A stretch of DNA of 64,000 nt from Streptomyces aurantiacus (GCF_027107535.1 NZ_CP114283.1:3596001-3660000); one strand, 5' to 3'; counted from the first letter of the stretch, positions 25,514-33,988 are shown. Numbers and translations are program-made. Notes: generated by a model not told the origin, from the sequence alone.

Positions 25514-26368
25514 ATGCCCCTCGTAGCAGCCGGCGAACTGGTCGCCCGGGCGGCCGCCGCGCGGACCGCCGTCGCCGCCTTCAACGTCATCACGCTGGAA
25601 CACGTCGAGGCCGTCGTCGCCGGCGCCGAGGCGGCGAACGCCCCCGTCATCCTGCAGATCAGCGAGAACGCCGTGAAGTTCCGCTGCGGACGGCTCCTCC
25701 CGCTGGCCCGTGCCGCGACCGCCGCGGCCGAACACGCGGCCGTCCCCGTCGCGTTGCACCTGGACCACGTCCAGAGCGACGAGCTGCTCCGACAGGCGAC
25801 AGACGCCGGATTCAGCTCCGTCATGTACGACGCCGCCCGTCTTCCCTACGCCGAGAACCTGGCCGCGACACGGGCCGCCGTGGACTGGGCCCACGCCCAA
25901 GGTCTGTGGATCGAGGCCGAGTTGGGCGAGGTCGGGGGCAAGACCGGGCAAGCGCCGCTGGGCGCCCACGCGGCCGGCGCCCGTACCGACCCGGCCGAGG
26001 CGCGCGCCTTCGTCGCCGACGCGGGCGTCGACGCTCTGGCCGTGGCGATCGGCAGCACGCACGCCATGACCACGCGCACCGCCACCCTCGACCACGACCT
26101 GCTCAAGCGTCTCGACGCCGCTCTCGACGTCCCGCTCGTGCTGCACGGCTCGTCCGGCGTCCCGGACGCCGAACTGCGGGCGGCCGTCGCGGGCGGCATC
26201 ACCAAGGTGAACGTGGGCACCGCCCTCAACATCGCGATGACCGACGCGATCAGGGAGTTTTTGACCGCGCACCCCGAGGCGGTCGACTCGCGCAAGTACC
26301 TCGTCGTGGCGCGGCAGGCGATGGTCAGGGCGGTGGCACGGATCATCGGGGTGCTAGACGCTCGCTGA
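25514..26368 (+). CDS. Class II ketose-bisphosphate aldolase
   Basis: A 284-residue zinc aldolase of the FbaA/KbaY/GatY family: AAFNVITLEHVEAVVAGAEA, VALHLDHVQSDELL (zinc His and catalytic Asp), GFSSVMYDAARLPYAEN, IEAELGEVGGKTG (Glu), ALAVAIGSTHAM (zinc His) and LVLHGSSGVPDAEL (His). Its shortness and the AgaS partner favour cleavage of tagatose-1,6-bisphosphate over housekeeping glycolysis. AAGGGACGG supplies the ribosome binding site. The last 15 bp overlap the convergent small gene. Confidence 0.9.
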   Translation: MPLVAAGELVARAAAARTAVAAFNVITLEHVEAVVAGAEAANAPVILQISENAVKFRCGRLLPLARAATAAAEHAAVPVALHLDHVQSDELLRQATDAGFSSVMYDAARLPYAENLAATRAAVDWAHAQGLWIEAELGEVGGKTGQAPLGAHAAGARTDPAEARAFVADAGVDALAVAIGSTHAMTTRTATLDHDLLKRLDAALDVPLVLHGSSGVPDAELRAAVAGGITKVNVGTALNIAMTDAIREFLTAHPEAVDSRKYLVVARQAMVRAVARIIGVLDAR

Positions 26369-26674
26369 CGTGCCTGTCGCCGTGCCCGCTGACGCGTCCG
26401 AGGCCATGTCGACGAGCTTCTCGAAGAGGAACTCGTGCTTGAGGAACGACACGTCGTACTCGGACCCCGGGTACGGCGGGATCAGCTGGGCCGCCTGGAA
26501 CAGCCGCCAGCCGTCCCGCAGCGCGTCCACGCCCGACCCGTAAGGGGGTTCGTCGTTGTCACCGGTCGTGGGCGACGTGCGGCCCGTGCCGTCGTACACC
26601 GACCAGCCGACGACCTCGGAGTCCAGCGCCGACGTACCCAGATAGAGGACCAGCACCTGCTGACGCACAGTCAT
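26354..26674 (-). CDS. Small conserved-looking partner of the PhyH gene
   Basis: A 106-residue acidic, soluble protein starting MTVRQQVLVLYLGTSALDSE, with VGWSVYDGTGR, GSGVDALRDGWRLFQAAQL and YDVSFLKHEFLFEKLVD. I do not recognise a family. Its ATG overlaps the dioxygenase stop by 4 bp, so it is translated as part of that operon, and its 3' end overlaps the aldolase gene by 15 bp on the other strand. Regular strand/helix alternation and the coupling argue that it is real and works with the dioxygenase. Confidence 0.78.
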   Translation of the reverse strand: MTVRQQVLVLYLGTSALDSEVVGWSVYDGTGRTSPTTGDNDEPPYGSGVDALRDGWRLFQAAQLIPPYPGSEYDVSFLKHEFLFEKLVDMASDASAGTATGTSASV

Positions 26675-27513
26675 ACGGCTTCCTCCTGCGGGCGGTTGGA
26701 GACACGGGTGACCCAGTGTTCGAGATCGAAGGACGCGTCGCCGGTGAGCGAGCGCCACAGCAGTACGCGGTTGTAGAGCTCCAGACGGCCGGTTGCGGGT
26801 TCGTACCACGGGAACGTCGTCGCGAGTTCCTCGGCCACCCGCGGGTCGGCGAGGTCCGAGGTGTCCCACAGGCGTCGCTGGCGTACGGCCGGGTTGAAGC
26901 GGATCTTGAACATGTAGCGCACCACGTCGCTGTCGTTGCGCCGCCCGCCGTGCCAGAGTCCGTGGTGCAGAAACACCACGGTGCCAGCCGGGCAGACGAG
27001 CCGGGACTGGCCGAGCAGGTTCTGGTAGCGGCCCGTGTCCGACTCATTCGTGCGCCGCAGGTGGCTGCCGGGCACGCTGAGGGTGCCGCCCATGTCCAGG
27101 GTCACGTCCTGCGGGTAGTACATCAGCTGGACGTCGAAGGCGTCCGTGCGGACGTCGATGATCGCGTCACCGTGCAGTGGCTGCGCCGCCCCCTCGTGGG
27201 GCTCGCGGACGTGCACGGCGTGGTGGTCGACGCGCGGGCCCGGACCGACGAGGCTGCGCAGGGCGCCCGCCACGGCCGGGACGCCGAGCAGGCGCCGTAC
27301 GAAGGAGCCCTCGGGGTAGGCGTCCGCCACCGTGCTGCCGTACGGCACGGCGGGCACGCCGCGCCCCAGGATGCCGATCGCCTCGGCGTTCATCGCGGCC
27401 GGGACCACCGCGTCCAGGCGCAGCGAGCCGTGGGCCACGAAGCGGGCCATCCGCACCGAGTCCAGAAGGGGAGGCCGTTCGGGATGCGCCGGAGGATGCT
27501 CGGGATGCGTCAT
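26671..27513 (-). CDS. Phytanoyl-CoA-dioxygenase-family (PhyH) enzyme
   Basis: A 280-residue Fe(II)/2-oxoglutarate oxygenase. The iron facial triad is visible: H-x-D in AQPLHGDAIIDVRTD and the distal His in FLHHGLWHGGRRNDSD. The 2-oxoglutarate-binding Arg is probably in that last segment. VMYY-type beta strands (VQLMYYPQDVTLDMGGTLS, VPGSHLRR) complete the jelly roll. Members hydroxylate secondary metabolites, lipids or compatible solutes; the substrate here is unknown. It heads a two-gene operon with the small 106-residue protein and is divergent from an AraC regulator. Confidence 0.88.
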   Translation of the reverse strand: MTHPEHPPAHPERPPLLDSVRMARFVAHGSLRLDAVVPAAMNAEAIGILGRGVPAVPYGSTVADAYPEGSFVRRLLGVPAVAGALRSLVGPGPRVDHHAVHVREPHEGAAQPLHGDAIIDVRTDAFDVQLMYYPQDVTLDMGGTLSVPGSHLRRTNESDTGRYQNLLGQSRLVCPAGTVVFLHHGLWHGGRRNDSDVVRYMFKIRFNPAVRQRRLWDTSDLADPRVAEELATTFPWYEPATGRLELYNRVLLWRSLTGDASFDLEHWVTRVSNRPQEEAV

Positions 27514-27548
27514 GGACCGACCGTACGGAGCCGGGCCGGTCCTTCGCG

Positions 27549-27583
27549 TTGGCCCGTTTCACCACCGCTGGTAGTTTTTCACC
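27549..27583 (+). promoter_or_regulatory. Leaderless promoter of the araC-type gene with repeated TTTCACC
   Basis: -35 TTGGCC (27549-27554), 17-nt spacer, -10 TAGTTT (27572-27577) and 6 nt to the ATG at 27584 predict a leaderless message. TTTCACC occurs twice, 20 bp apart, at 27557-27563 inside the spacer and at 27577-27583 abutting the start codon. That is two turns of DNA, as expected for the two half-sites of an AraC dimer. Occupation would block this promoter, so autorepression with control of the divergent PhyH operon is likely. Confidence 0.65.
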
Positions 27584-28360
27584 ATGCGGGTCACGCGCAT
27601 CCACCTGGGCGAACCGCCCGTCGTCGCCAACGCGGGCGTCGGCGTGCACGGTGTCGCGAGCCGCACGGATGTCTTCCGGTTGCCGGAGCTGTGGCAGTTG
27701 CACCTGTACCAGTACGAGGCCGAGCTGACCGTGGACGGCACACCGCACCTCATCCGGCCCGGCCGGATCAGCCTCGTGCCGCCCGGCGCAACGGTTCGCT
27801 ACCGCTACCAGGGCCGCTCGGAGCACCTGTACGCACACCTGCGCATCGCCCCCGCCGGGGCACCGCGCGCCGTGCCCGTACTGCAGGACGCGGGACCCGA
27901 ACTCCCCATGCTGACCGGGCTGTTGCTTCAGGCGGTCGCCTCCGCGCCGAGCGCTCCGGAACGCACCCGGGCCGAGATCTGGACCGCGCTGTGGCGCATC
28001 GCCGACCTCGCCCCGGCCGCCGAACGCCCCGGCCCGCATCCGGCCGTCACCGCGGCGATCGCCCACGTCGAGGCGAACCTCGCCGCCCCTCTCACGGTGC
28101 CCGCCGTGGCCCGGGCCGCGGGCGTCTCGCACAACCACCTGACCCGGCTCTTCCGCGCCACCACGGGTGGCACGGTCGTGGCGTACATCCGCCGCCGCAG
28201 ACTCGACCGCGCCCGGCACCTCCTGCGTGCCTCGACCCTGTCCATCCCGGCGGTCGCCGCGTCGGTCGGCATCCCCGATCTGCAGGCCTTCAACAAGGCC
28301 TGCAGGCGTGAACTCGGCGCCTCGCCACGAGCGCTGCGCGGCGAGACCGGCACAGCCTGA
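27584..28360 (+). CDS. AraC family transcriptional regulator
   Basis: A 258-residue regulator with an N-terminal cupin ligand domain (LWQLHLYQYEAELTVDG, HLIRPGRISLVPPGATVRYR, HLYAHLRIAP) and a C-terminal double helix-turn-helix (AAPLTVPAVARAAGVSHNHL, TRLFRATTGGTVVAYIRRRR, LDRARHLLRASTLSIPAVA, FNKACRRELGASPRALR). The sugar-type cupin and divergence from the PhyH operon suggest it senses the substrate or product of that oxygenase. It converges with the methyltransferase gene, about 95 bp of Pro-coding-like GC-rich sequence separating them. Confidence 0.92.
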   Translation: MRVTRIHLGEPPVVANAGVGVHGVASRTDVFRLPELWQLHLYQYEAELTVDGTPHLIRPGRISLVPPGATVRYRYQGRSEHLYAHLRIAPAGAPRAVPVLQDAGPELPMLTGLLLQAVASAPSAPERTRAEIWTALWRIADLAPAAERPGPHPAVTAAIAHVEANLAAPLTVPAVARAAGVSHNHLTRLFRATTGGTVVAYIRRRRLDRARHLLRASTLSIPAVAASVGIPDLQAFNKACRRELGASPRALRGETGTA

Positions 28361-28456
28361 GCGCTGCCTGCCCGGCGCGCCCGCCCCTGCCCCTGCCCGC
28401 GCCTGCCCTCAAGGCGCCTGTCCCGTCCCGCCCTCTGCACGATTCCGGTACGGACC

Positions 28457-29617
28457 TCAGGACTGCTTGACGGCCTTGAGGACCACGAACTTCGCGTCGC
28501 TCGCGATCAGTTCACTGTTGCCGAAGAGACGCCGAAGCTTCACGTGGTAGCCGAGATGACGGTTGCCGACCACCCACAGCTCGCCGCCCGGCCGCAGCGC
28601 GCGGCGCGCCCCGGTGAACATCCGCCACGCCGTCGCGTCGGTCGTCGCCTGGTGCGAGTGGAAGGGCGGGTTGGTCAGCACCAGGTCGACGCTCTCCTCC
28701 GGGACGCTGTCCAAGGCGTCGTCCACGCGGAACTCCGCCTTGCCGTGATCCACGGTGTCGTCGGTGTTCGCCCGGTACGTCGCCTCCGCAGAGGCGACCG
28801 CCTGGTACGACTCGTCCACGAACAGCACCTCGGCCTCCGGATACGCCAGCGCCGCCGCCGTACCGACCACGCCGTTGCCGCAGCCCAGGTCCACGACCCG
28901 CCCGGCACTCCGCTCGTACGGCAGATGCCGGAGGAAGAACCTGGTGCCGATGTCGAGGCGCTCCGCGCAGAAGACGCCCGCCTCGTTGACGACGGTACGG
29001 CCGGAGACAGGACCGATGCCCTCGGGCAGCGTGTAGCTGAGCGGCCAGGGGTTCGCCGGCCTCACGAGCCCGGGGCTCGGCGTGCAGAAGATGAGCCGGG
29101 CCTTCTTCTCGGCCAGTGACGTCCGGGTCGGACCGAGGATCCGCTCGAACAGCTTGAGCGTCGAGGTGTGGATCTCCTTGACCATGCCGGAGCCGACGAC
29201 GACCGTCCCCTCGTGCACGGCGGGCGCCAGACGCAGCAGCTGGTCCTCCAGGAGCGCGAGGCTCTTCGGCACGCGAACCAGCAGCACGTCGACGCGCTCG
29301 GGCGGTGCGTCCTGGGTGGTGAGAAGGCGTACGGAGTCCTCGTCCGCGCCGTTGCGCACCAGATTGGCCCGGGTCGCCTCCCGGGTGAGGAACGAGTCGG
29401 TGACCTGCACCGGCCCGTGTGCCCGCAGGGCCGTGGTGAGGGCGCCCCAGCGGTCACCGACCACGACGACCGTGCCGTCGAGCGCCTGGCCGCTGTCGGC
29501 GAGATGCCTCAGCAGGTACTCGTCGGAGGCGTCCCACGCTCGGAGCTGGTCACGGGTGTCCTCGGGGAAGCGCGCCAGCATCAGCTCGGCCGAGGGGGTC
29601 GTCATACGGTCGGTCAT
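28457..29617 (-). CDS. RsmC/RlmG-type guanine-N2 rRNA methyltransferase
   Basis: A 386-residue enzyme with the tandem-fold layout of RsmC/RlmG. The N-terminal domain is a degenerate methyltransferase (GTVVVVGDRWGALTTALRA). The C-terminal domain is active, with the SAM motif GRVVDLGCGNGVVGTAAALA, acidic VLFVDESYQAV, and the catalytic NPPF in VDLVLTNPPFHSHQATTDAT. The NPPFH form identifies exocyclic-amine methylation, most likely of a guanine in 16S or 23S rRNA. ATG at 29617; ATG at 29605 is possible. On the minus strand TAGCCT lies 7 nt before the ATG, so the message may be leaderless. It is divergent from alkB. Confidence 0.88.
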   Translation of the reverse strand: MTDRMTTPSAELMLARFPEDTRDQLRAWDASDEYLLRHLADSGQALDGTVVVVGDRWGALTTALRAHGPVQVTDSFLTREATRANLVRNGADEDSVRLLTTQDAPPERVDVLLVRVPKSLALLEDQLLRLAPAVHEGTVVVGSGMVKEIHTSTLKLFERILGPTRTSLAEKKARLIFCTPSPGLVRPANPWPLSYTLPEGIGPVSGRTVVNEAGVFCAERLDIGTRFFLRHLPYERSAGRVVDLGCGNGVVGTAAALAYPEAEVLFVDESYQAVASAEATYRANTDDTVDHGKAEFRVDDALDSVPEESVDLVLTNPPFHSHQATTDATAWRMFTGARRALRPGGELWVVGNRHLGYHVKLRRLFGNSELIASDAKFVVLKAVKQS

Positions 29618-29691
29618 CGGGTCCAGGCTAGCTGAGGCGCAGATCAGGGAGGTTCGGCAGCCCGGCGCGGCACTGCGCGAGGATGGGAACC

Positions 29692-30420
29692 ATGGACGCG
29701 GAACTGTTTCCCAGGAGCCGGACGGAGGTCGCCCCGGGGGCGGTGCACCTGCCGGACTGGCTGACCCCCGAGCACCAGAAAGAGCTCCTGGAGGCCTGCC
29801 GTGACTGGGCCCGCCCGCCCGCCGGGCTGCGCACGGTCCGTACACCAGGGGGCGGCACGATGACCTCCCGGCAGGTCTGCCTCGGTTGGCACTGGTATCC
29901 GTACGGTTACGCGCCCACGGTCGTCGACGGGGACGGCGCACCCGTGAAGCCCTTCCCCGCCTGGCTGGGGGAGCTGGGACGCCGGGCCGTGGACGATGCC
30001 TTCGAGGGCGGCACCCCGGCGGGAGGATCCCCGGTGGCAGGCGCCACGGCGGTAGATCCCCCGGTGAGCGGCGGCCCTGTCCGCCCAGGGGCACCCGCCT
30101 ACGACATCGCGCTGATCAACTTCTACGACGCCGGCGCCCGTATGGGCATGCACCGGGACAGCGACGAGAGGTCCGGCGCCCCCGTGGTGTCGCTGAGCCT
30201 CGGCGACACCTGCGTCTTCCGCTTCGGCAACACCGAGTCGAGAGGCCGCCCGTACACGGACGTGGAACTGCGCAGCGGCGACCTGTTCGTGTTCGGCGGC
30301 GGGTCCCGGCTCGCCCACCACGGGGTACCGCGCGTCCACGCGGGCACGGCGCCGCCCGAGTTGGGACTCACCGGCCGGCTGAACGTCACCCTGCGCGTGA
30401 GCGGCCTCCAGGCCGGCTGA
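29692..30420 (+). CDS. alkB: AlkB-type alkylated-DNA/RNA dioxygenase
   Basis: A 242-residue Fe(II)/2-oxoglutarate dioxygenase that would oxidatively remove methyl lesions from bases. Motifs: the product-pocket region TSRQVCLGWHWYPYGYAPT, NFYDAGARMGMHRDSDE (H-x-D iron ligands at about 153-155), LSLGDTCVFRFGNTESRG, GSRLAHHGVPRV (distal His) and LTGRLNVTLRVSG, the R-x-N-x-T-x-R motif binding 2-oxoglutarate. A Pro/Gly/Ala insert (about residues 105-130) is unusual and probably a surface loop. ATG at 29692 follows GAGG. It is transcribed away from an rRNA-type methyltransferase. Confidence 0.92.
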   Translation: MDAELFPRSRTEVAPGAVHLPDWLTPEHQKELLEACRDWARPPAGLRTVRTPGGGTMTSRQVCLGWHWYPYGYAPTVVDGDGAPVKPFPAWLGELGRRAVDDAFEGGTPAGGSPVAGATAVDPPVSGGPVRPGAPAYDIALINFYDAGARMGMHRDSDERSGAPVVSLSLGDTCVFRFGNTESRGRPYTDVELRSGDLFVFGGGSRLAHHGVPRVHAGTAPPELGLTGRLNVTLRVSGLQAG

Positions 30421-30459
30421 CCGGTCACCGGGCGACCGGATCATGGGAGACTCGCCCTC

Positions 30460-31701
30460 ATGAGCGGCAAGGCGGCCCCCAGAGCTGCGGGAGAAGGAAG
30501 CATCAGGACACGGCTGGACCGAGGGCGCGGTGCGCTCGGGCCCGCGCTGGAGCTCGTGCACACGGGACGCGCGCCGACACGGGCCGTGCTCACCGCCGAG
30601 CTGGGTGTCACGCGCGCGACGGCCGGCGCGGTCGCCGCGGAGCTGGAGGCGCTCGGCCTGATCCACGTCGACGCCCGCCCCGGCGCGGCCGCCGGTTCCC
30701 AGGGCCGCCCCTCGCACCGCCTCGAACTCGCCGAGGACGGGCCCGTCGCCCTCGCCGCGCAGATCCACGCCGACGGCTTCCGGGCCGCCCTGGTCGGCCT
30801 CGGCGGCCGGATCGTGGCGACCGCCCCCGGCTGCGAGACCGTGGACGCCGACCCGGCGAAGGTGCTCGGCTCGGTCGTGGAGGCGGGCGCCGAACTGCTC
30901 CGGGAGACGGGACGCCGCTGCGTGGGCGCCGGACTGGCCGTCCCGTCGGCCGTGGCGGAACCCGAGGGCACCGCACTCAACCCGCTCCACCTGGCCTGGC
31001 CGGCCGGCGCGCCCGTTCGGGAGATCTTCGCGGAGCGCGTCCGTGCGGCCGGCCTCACCGGACCGGCGTTCGCCGCCAACGACGTCAATCTCGCCGCGCT
31101 CGCCGAGCACCGGCACGGCGCGGGCCGCGGCGCCCGCGACCTGCTGTGCGTGGCGACCGGGCACCGGGGCGTCGGTGGCGCGCTGGTGCTCGACGGCCGC
31201 CTGCACACGGGCAGTTCGGGCCTCGCGCTCGAAGTCGGCCACCTCACGGTCAACCCGGAGGGCCGTCCCTGCCACTGCGGCAGCCGGGGATGCCTGGACG
31301 TCGAGGCGGACCCGCTGGCCTTCCTCACGGCGGCCCACCGTGACCCCGGACCCGAGGTGTCACTACTCCAGCAGGCCAACGACCTGATCCGCGGCCAGTA
31401 CGCCGACCCGACCGTACGCACCGCCGTCGAGGCACTGATCGACCGGCTGGGCCTGGGCCTCGCGGGCCTGGTGAACATCCTCAATCCGGACCGCATCATC
31501 CTCGGCGGCCTGCACCGCACCCTCCTCGACGCGGACCCGGCGAGGCTGCGGGCCGTGGTGGCCGACCGCAGCCTGTGGGGGCAGAGCGGAGGCGTACCCA
31601 TCCTGGCCTGCACGCTGGACCATAACAGCCTGGTCGGGGCTGCCGAGCTGGCGTGGCAGCCGGTGCTCGACGATCCGATCACGGCACTGGCACGGGTCTG
31701 A
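30460..31701 (+). CDS. ROK family transcriptional regulator
   Basis: A 413-residue repressor-type ROK protein. An N-terminal winged helix (ALELVHTGRAPTRAVLTAEL, GVTRATAGAVAAELEALGL) precedes a sugar-kinase-like domain. That domain has the zinc motif CHCGSRGCLDVEA and the SGLALEVGHLTVNPEGRPC loop carrying the sugar-contact Glu/His. The kinase ATP-loop D-x-G-x-T is absent (AAQIHADGFRAALVG), so it is a regulator and not a kinase. It should bind a sugar or amino sugar and control uptake or catabolic genes. No obvious target lies beside it: alkB ends 39 bp upstream and the downstream gene is convergent. The 154 bp after it (31702-31855) hold only GC-rich low-complexity sequence. Confidence 0.9.
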   Translation: MSGKAAPRAAGEGSIRTRLDRGRGALGPALELVHTGRAPTRAVLTAELGVTRATAGAVAAELEALGLIHVDARPGAAAGSQGRPSHRLELAEDGPVALAAQIHADGFRAALVGLGGRIVATAPGCETVDADPAKVLGSVVEAGAELLRETGRRCVGAGLAVPSAVAEPEGTALNPLHLAWPAGAPVREIFAERVRAAGLTGPAFAANDVNLAALAEHRHGAGRGARDLLCVATGHRGVGGALVLDGRLHTGSSGLALEVGHLTVNPEGRPCHCGSRGCLDVEADPLAFLTAAHRDPGPEVSLLQQANDLIRGQYADPTVRTAVEALIDRLGLGLAGLVNILNPDRIILGGLHRTLLDADPARLRAVVADRSLWGQSGGVPILACTLDHNSLVGAAELAWQPVLDDPITALARV

Positions 31702-31855
31702 GACCTGCCTCTGCTCGGAGGCCGTCGAGCCACGTCAAGCGGCCGAGCCGACGTCGAGCCCGCAGGCCCGCAAGCCCGCAAGCTGTCAGGCCCTTGGTCC
31801 GTCGATCCGGAGCCCGCGCCGCGGTGCCCGCCCCCGTGCCATGGTGCCGGACGGC

Positions 31856-32782
31856 CTACGCCCACCCGACGGCGTACGCCCGTTGCGGGTTCGCCGTCAG
31901 GATGCGTTCCACCAGTCCTTCTCCCAGGGTGCGTTCGAGTCTCGGGCGGATGCGCCGCAGCAGGTACGGCATCCCCGGCCCGCCATTCACCGAGCGGGCC
32001 CCCGCCGTGGTCGTGTCACCGCCGAGCAGCAGCCGGTCCCCGAACCCGGCGTCGGCGAGATCCCGCACCGCGTCGGGCATGCGCCAGTCCGTGGCGTGGT
32101 TCGCGTGTGACGGCCCGTCAAAGGCCAGATAGGCGCCGGACTCCGCGGCCTGCCGGTGCGTCACCGGATCGGGGCAGCGGTTGAGATGCCCGAGGATCAC
32201 ACTCTCCGGCGCCACGTCCAACTCCCCGCACAGCAGGTCGAGTACGTCGAGCGCGCCCGTGCCCAGCTCCAGGTGCACGGCCACGGGCGCCCCTGTGGCG
32301 TGATGCGCCTCGGCCGCCGCGGTCATCGTCCAGCGGGCGTGCGCGTCGAGTGCGTGGAAGCCGCCCGCGACCTTGACGAAACCCGCCCGCACCCCCGACG
32401 TGGCAAGGCCCTCGGTCAGTTCGGAGACGAAGACGTCCGCGAGCCTGCCCCGCAGCCGCTCGAGGAACTCGGGTGTGTAGTGGGCGGCTCGATGCAGTCC
32501 GGTGGCGGCCATGACGTGGACACCGGCGGCGCGGGCGAGCAGCGGCAGATCGGCGGCCCGCCGCCCCAGGCCGTACGGGGTCCACTGCGCCACGCTCCCG
32601 CCGCCTGCCGCGCGGAACGCGGTCAGTTCGGCCGTCGCGGCTGCCGCGTCCCGCAGCTCCTGCCCCGGAAGCCTGGGGCTGCTGAGGAAGAGGTGGTCAT
32701 GCGCGTCGCAGACACCCAGCGCCGCCGGCGATACGTCCCCAAGGACCGTACGGACGGTACGGATCGCCGGCGCCCCGTTCAC
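31856..32782 (-). CDS. Phosphotriesterase-family (PHP) amidohydrolase
   Basis: A 308-residue TIM-barrel metal hydrolase. The first metal pair is in LGVCDAHDHLFLSSP (H-x-H; here D-A-H-D-H), the bridging Lys in SGVRAGFVKVAG, further His in PVAVHLELGTGA and VILGHLNRCPDP, and the catalytic Asp in RLLLGGDTTTAG. Family members hydrolyse lactones or phosphoesters. The GTG start overlaps the DUF4865 stop, so it is the last gene of a TetR-DUF4865-hydrolase operon. A lactone or ester substrate sensed by TetR would make a compact detoxification or signal-quenching unit (inference). Confidence 0.87.
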   Translation of the reverse strand: MNGAPAIRTVRTVLGDVSPAALGVCDAHDHLFLSSPRLPGQELRDAAAATAELTAFRAAGGGSVAQWTPYGLGRRAADLPLLARAAGVHVMAATGLHRAAHYTPEFLERLRGRLADVFVSELTEGLATSGVRAGFVKVAGGFHALDAHARWTMTAAAEAHHATGAPVAVHLELGTGALDVLDLLCGELDVAPESVILGHLNRCPDPVTHRQAAESGAYLAFDGPSHANHATDWRMPDAVRDLADAGFGDRLLLGGDTTTAGARSVNGGPGMPYLLRRIRPRLERTLGEGLVERILTANPQRAYAVGWA

Positions 32783-33363
32783 CAGTGCCGTCCTCGCCGC
32801 AGCCGGTCACGTCCCGGCGCCGACAGATGCAGCACCCGGTACGTCTCTCCGGTCGCCTCGGGCTGGTCATGGGCCCAGAGGGAGAAGTGCACGACCTCCC
32901 AGTGGCGCGGATCGACGGCGGCTGCGGCGCCCACGACCCCGTCCAGCGCGGCCAGCCGCCGTGTCTCCCGGAGGGCCTCCCGCGCCACTTCGGCGAGCGG
33001 CACCCCCTCGGGGACGCTCGCGCGCCGGCGGACTGCGACCTCGGGCGTGGCATCCGGGGCACCTCCGTCCTCGTACGCCAGTCCCGTCCAGTGCTGCACC
33101 ACGGGGCGCCCGAAGTCGTTCACGAGCCCCTGGAATCCGGGCCCCCACAGGAAGGAGTTCATGCCCTCGGGGGTGTCCCACAGATAGAACGGCGCGTACT
33201 GGCCGACGGGCGAGCCGTCCACGCCGCGTTCGCGCAGCAGGTAGGCCTTGAGGCCGAGCCCGTCCCAGTCGTCGAGCAGGTGTCCGACGCGGGCCACCCG
33301 GTCGCGGATGACGCCCGTGTCGTAGTCCGCGGGCAGGGTGATCTCGTACTGCATGGCGTGCAT
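32779..33363 (-). CDS. DUF4865 family protein
   Basis: A 194-residue protein with a repeated ferredoxin-like layout, as in monooxygenase-type or antibiotic-biosynthesis-like dimers: MQYEITLPADYDTGVIRDRV, GLGLKAYLLRERG, YAPFYLWDTPEGMNSFLWG, PGFQGLVNDFGRP, VVHFSLWAHDQPE, TYRVLHLSAPG. The wording matches DUF4865; biochemical role unknown. ATG at 33363 has GGAGG 5 nt upstream (MQYE at 33354 is the alternative). It starts 18 bp after the TetR stop and overlaps the phosphotriesterase-like gene, so all three are co-expressed. Confidence 0.82.
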   Translation of the reverse strand: MHAMQYEITLPADYDTGVIRDRVARVGHLLDDWDGLGLKAYLLRERGVDGSPVGQYAPFYLWDTPEGMNSFLWGPGFQGLVNDFGRPVVQHWTGLAYEDGGAPDATPEVAVRRRASVPEGVPLAEVAREALRETRRLAALDGVVGAAAAVDPRHWEVVHFSLWAHDQPEATGETYRVLHLSAPGRDRLRRGRHW

Positions 33364-33381
33364 CGGAGCCTCCGGTCGGTG

Positions 33382-33960
33382 CTAGACGTCTTCGCGGGCG
33401 GGGGTGCCGGCCGCCAGGAGGGACAGCAGTCCCCGGACTGCCGTGTCGAACGCGGCGGTCGAGCCGGACGCGCGGGCCAGCACATAGCCGCCCTGGACCG
33501 TGGCCACGATCGCTGCGGCGATCTCCTCGCCGTCCAGCGCGAGCGCGAACTCGCCCTGCTCCTGGCCCTCCTCGACGATGCGGGCCAGCCGCTCGCGCAG
33601 CCAGTCCAGTGTCTCGTCGACGGGGACGCGCAGCTCGTCGCTCGTGACGACGTCCGGATCCATGGTCAGCCGCCCGACAGGGCAGCCGCGCAGCACGTCG
33701 CGCTCGCGCCGCAGATAGGCCTCGACGCGCTCGTACGGGGAACCGGGCCCGCCGAGCACTCCCTCGGCGGTGGCGCGCATCTCCTCGGCCGTGCGCCGGA
33801 TCGCGGCGAGCGCCAGATCGTGCTTGCCGGTGAAGTGGTGGTACATGCTGCCCTGGCCGGCGTCCGCCCGCTGGAGGATCGCCTTGGGGCTCGTGCCCAC
33901 GTACCCGCGCTCCCACAGCAGCTCGCGGGTGGCTTCGATCAGTCGCTCCGGAGTGCTCAC
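33382..33960 (-). CDS. TetR family transcriptional regulator
   Basis: A 192-residue repressor: N-terminal helix-turn-helix ERLIEATRELLWERGYVGTS, PKAILQRADAGQGSMYHHF, TGKHDLALAAIRRTAEEM. The ligand domain contains RERDVLRGCPVGRLTMDPDV, and the central GCPVG phrase is common in regulators of reactive-compound or oxidoreductase genes. GTG at 33960 is chosen because an ATG at 33975 would lie inside the operator palindrome and its -10 element TAGTAT. First gene of the operon with DUF4865 and the phosphotriesterase-like protein. Confidence 0.92.
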   Translation of the reverse strand: MSTPERLIEATRELLWERGYVGTSPKAILQRADAGQGSMYHHFTGKHDLALAAIRRTAEEMRATAEGVLGGPGSPYERVEAYLRRERDVLRGCPVGRLTMDPDVVTSDELRVPVDETLDWLRERLARIVEEGQEQGEFALALDGEEIAAAIVATVQGGYVLARASGSTAAFDTAVRGLLSLLAAGTPAREDV

Positions 33961-33968
33961 CAGATCAC

Positions 33969-33988
33969 TGTACATACTAGTAGTTACA
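33969..33988. promoter_or_regulatory. Probable TetR operator over the operon promoter
   Basis: TGTACATACT joined to AGTAGTTACA forms a 20-bp palindrome with 8 of 10 arm positions matching and a perfect TACTAGTA core. On the minus strand TAGTAT within it serves as a -10 element about 12 nt before the GTG at 33960. It directly precedes the TetR gene, so it is very likely its autorepression site. No second copy was seen near the divergent SHOCT/ABC operon. Confidence 0.7.
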
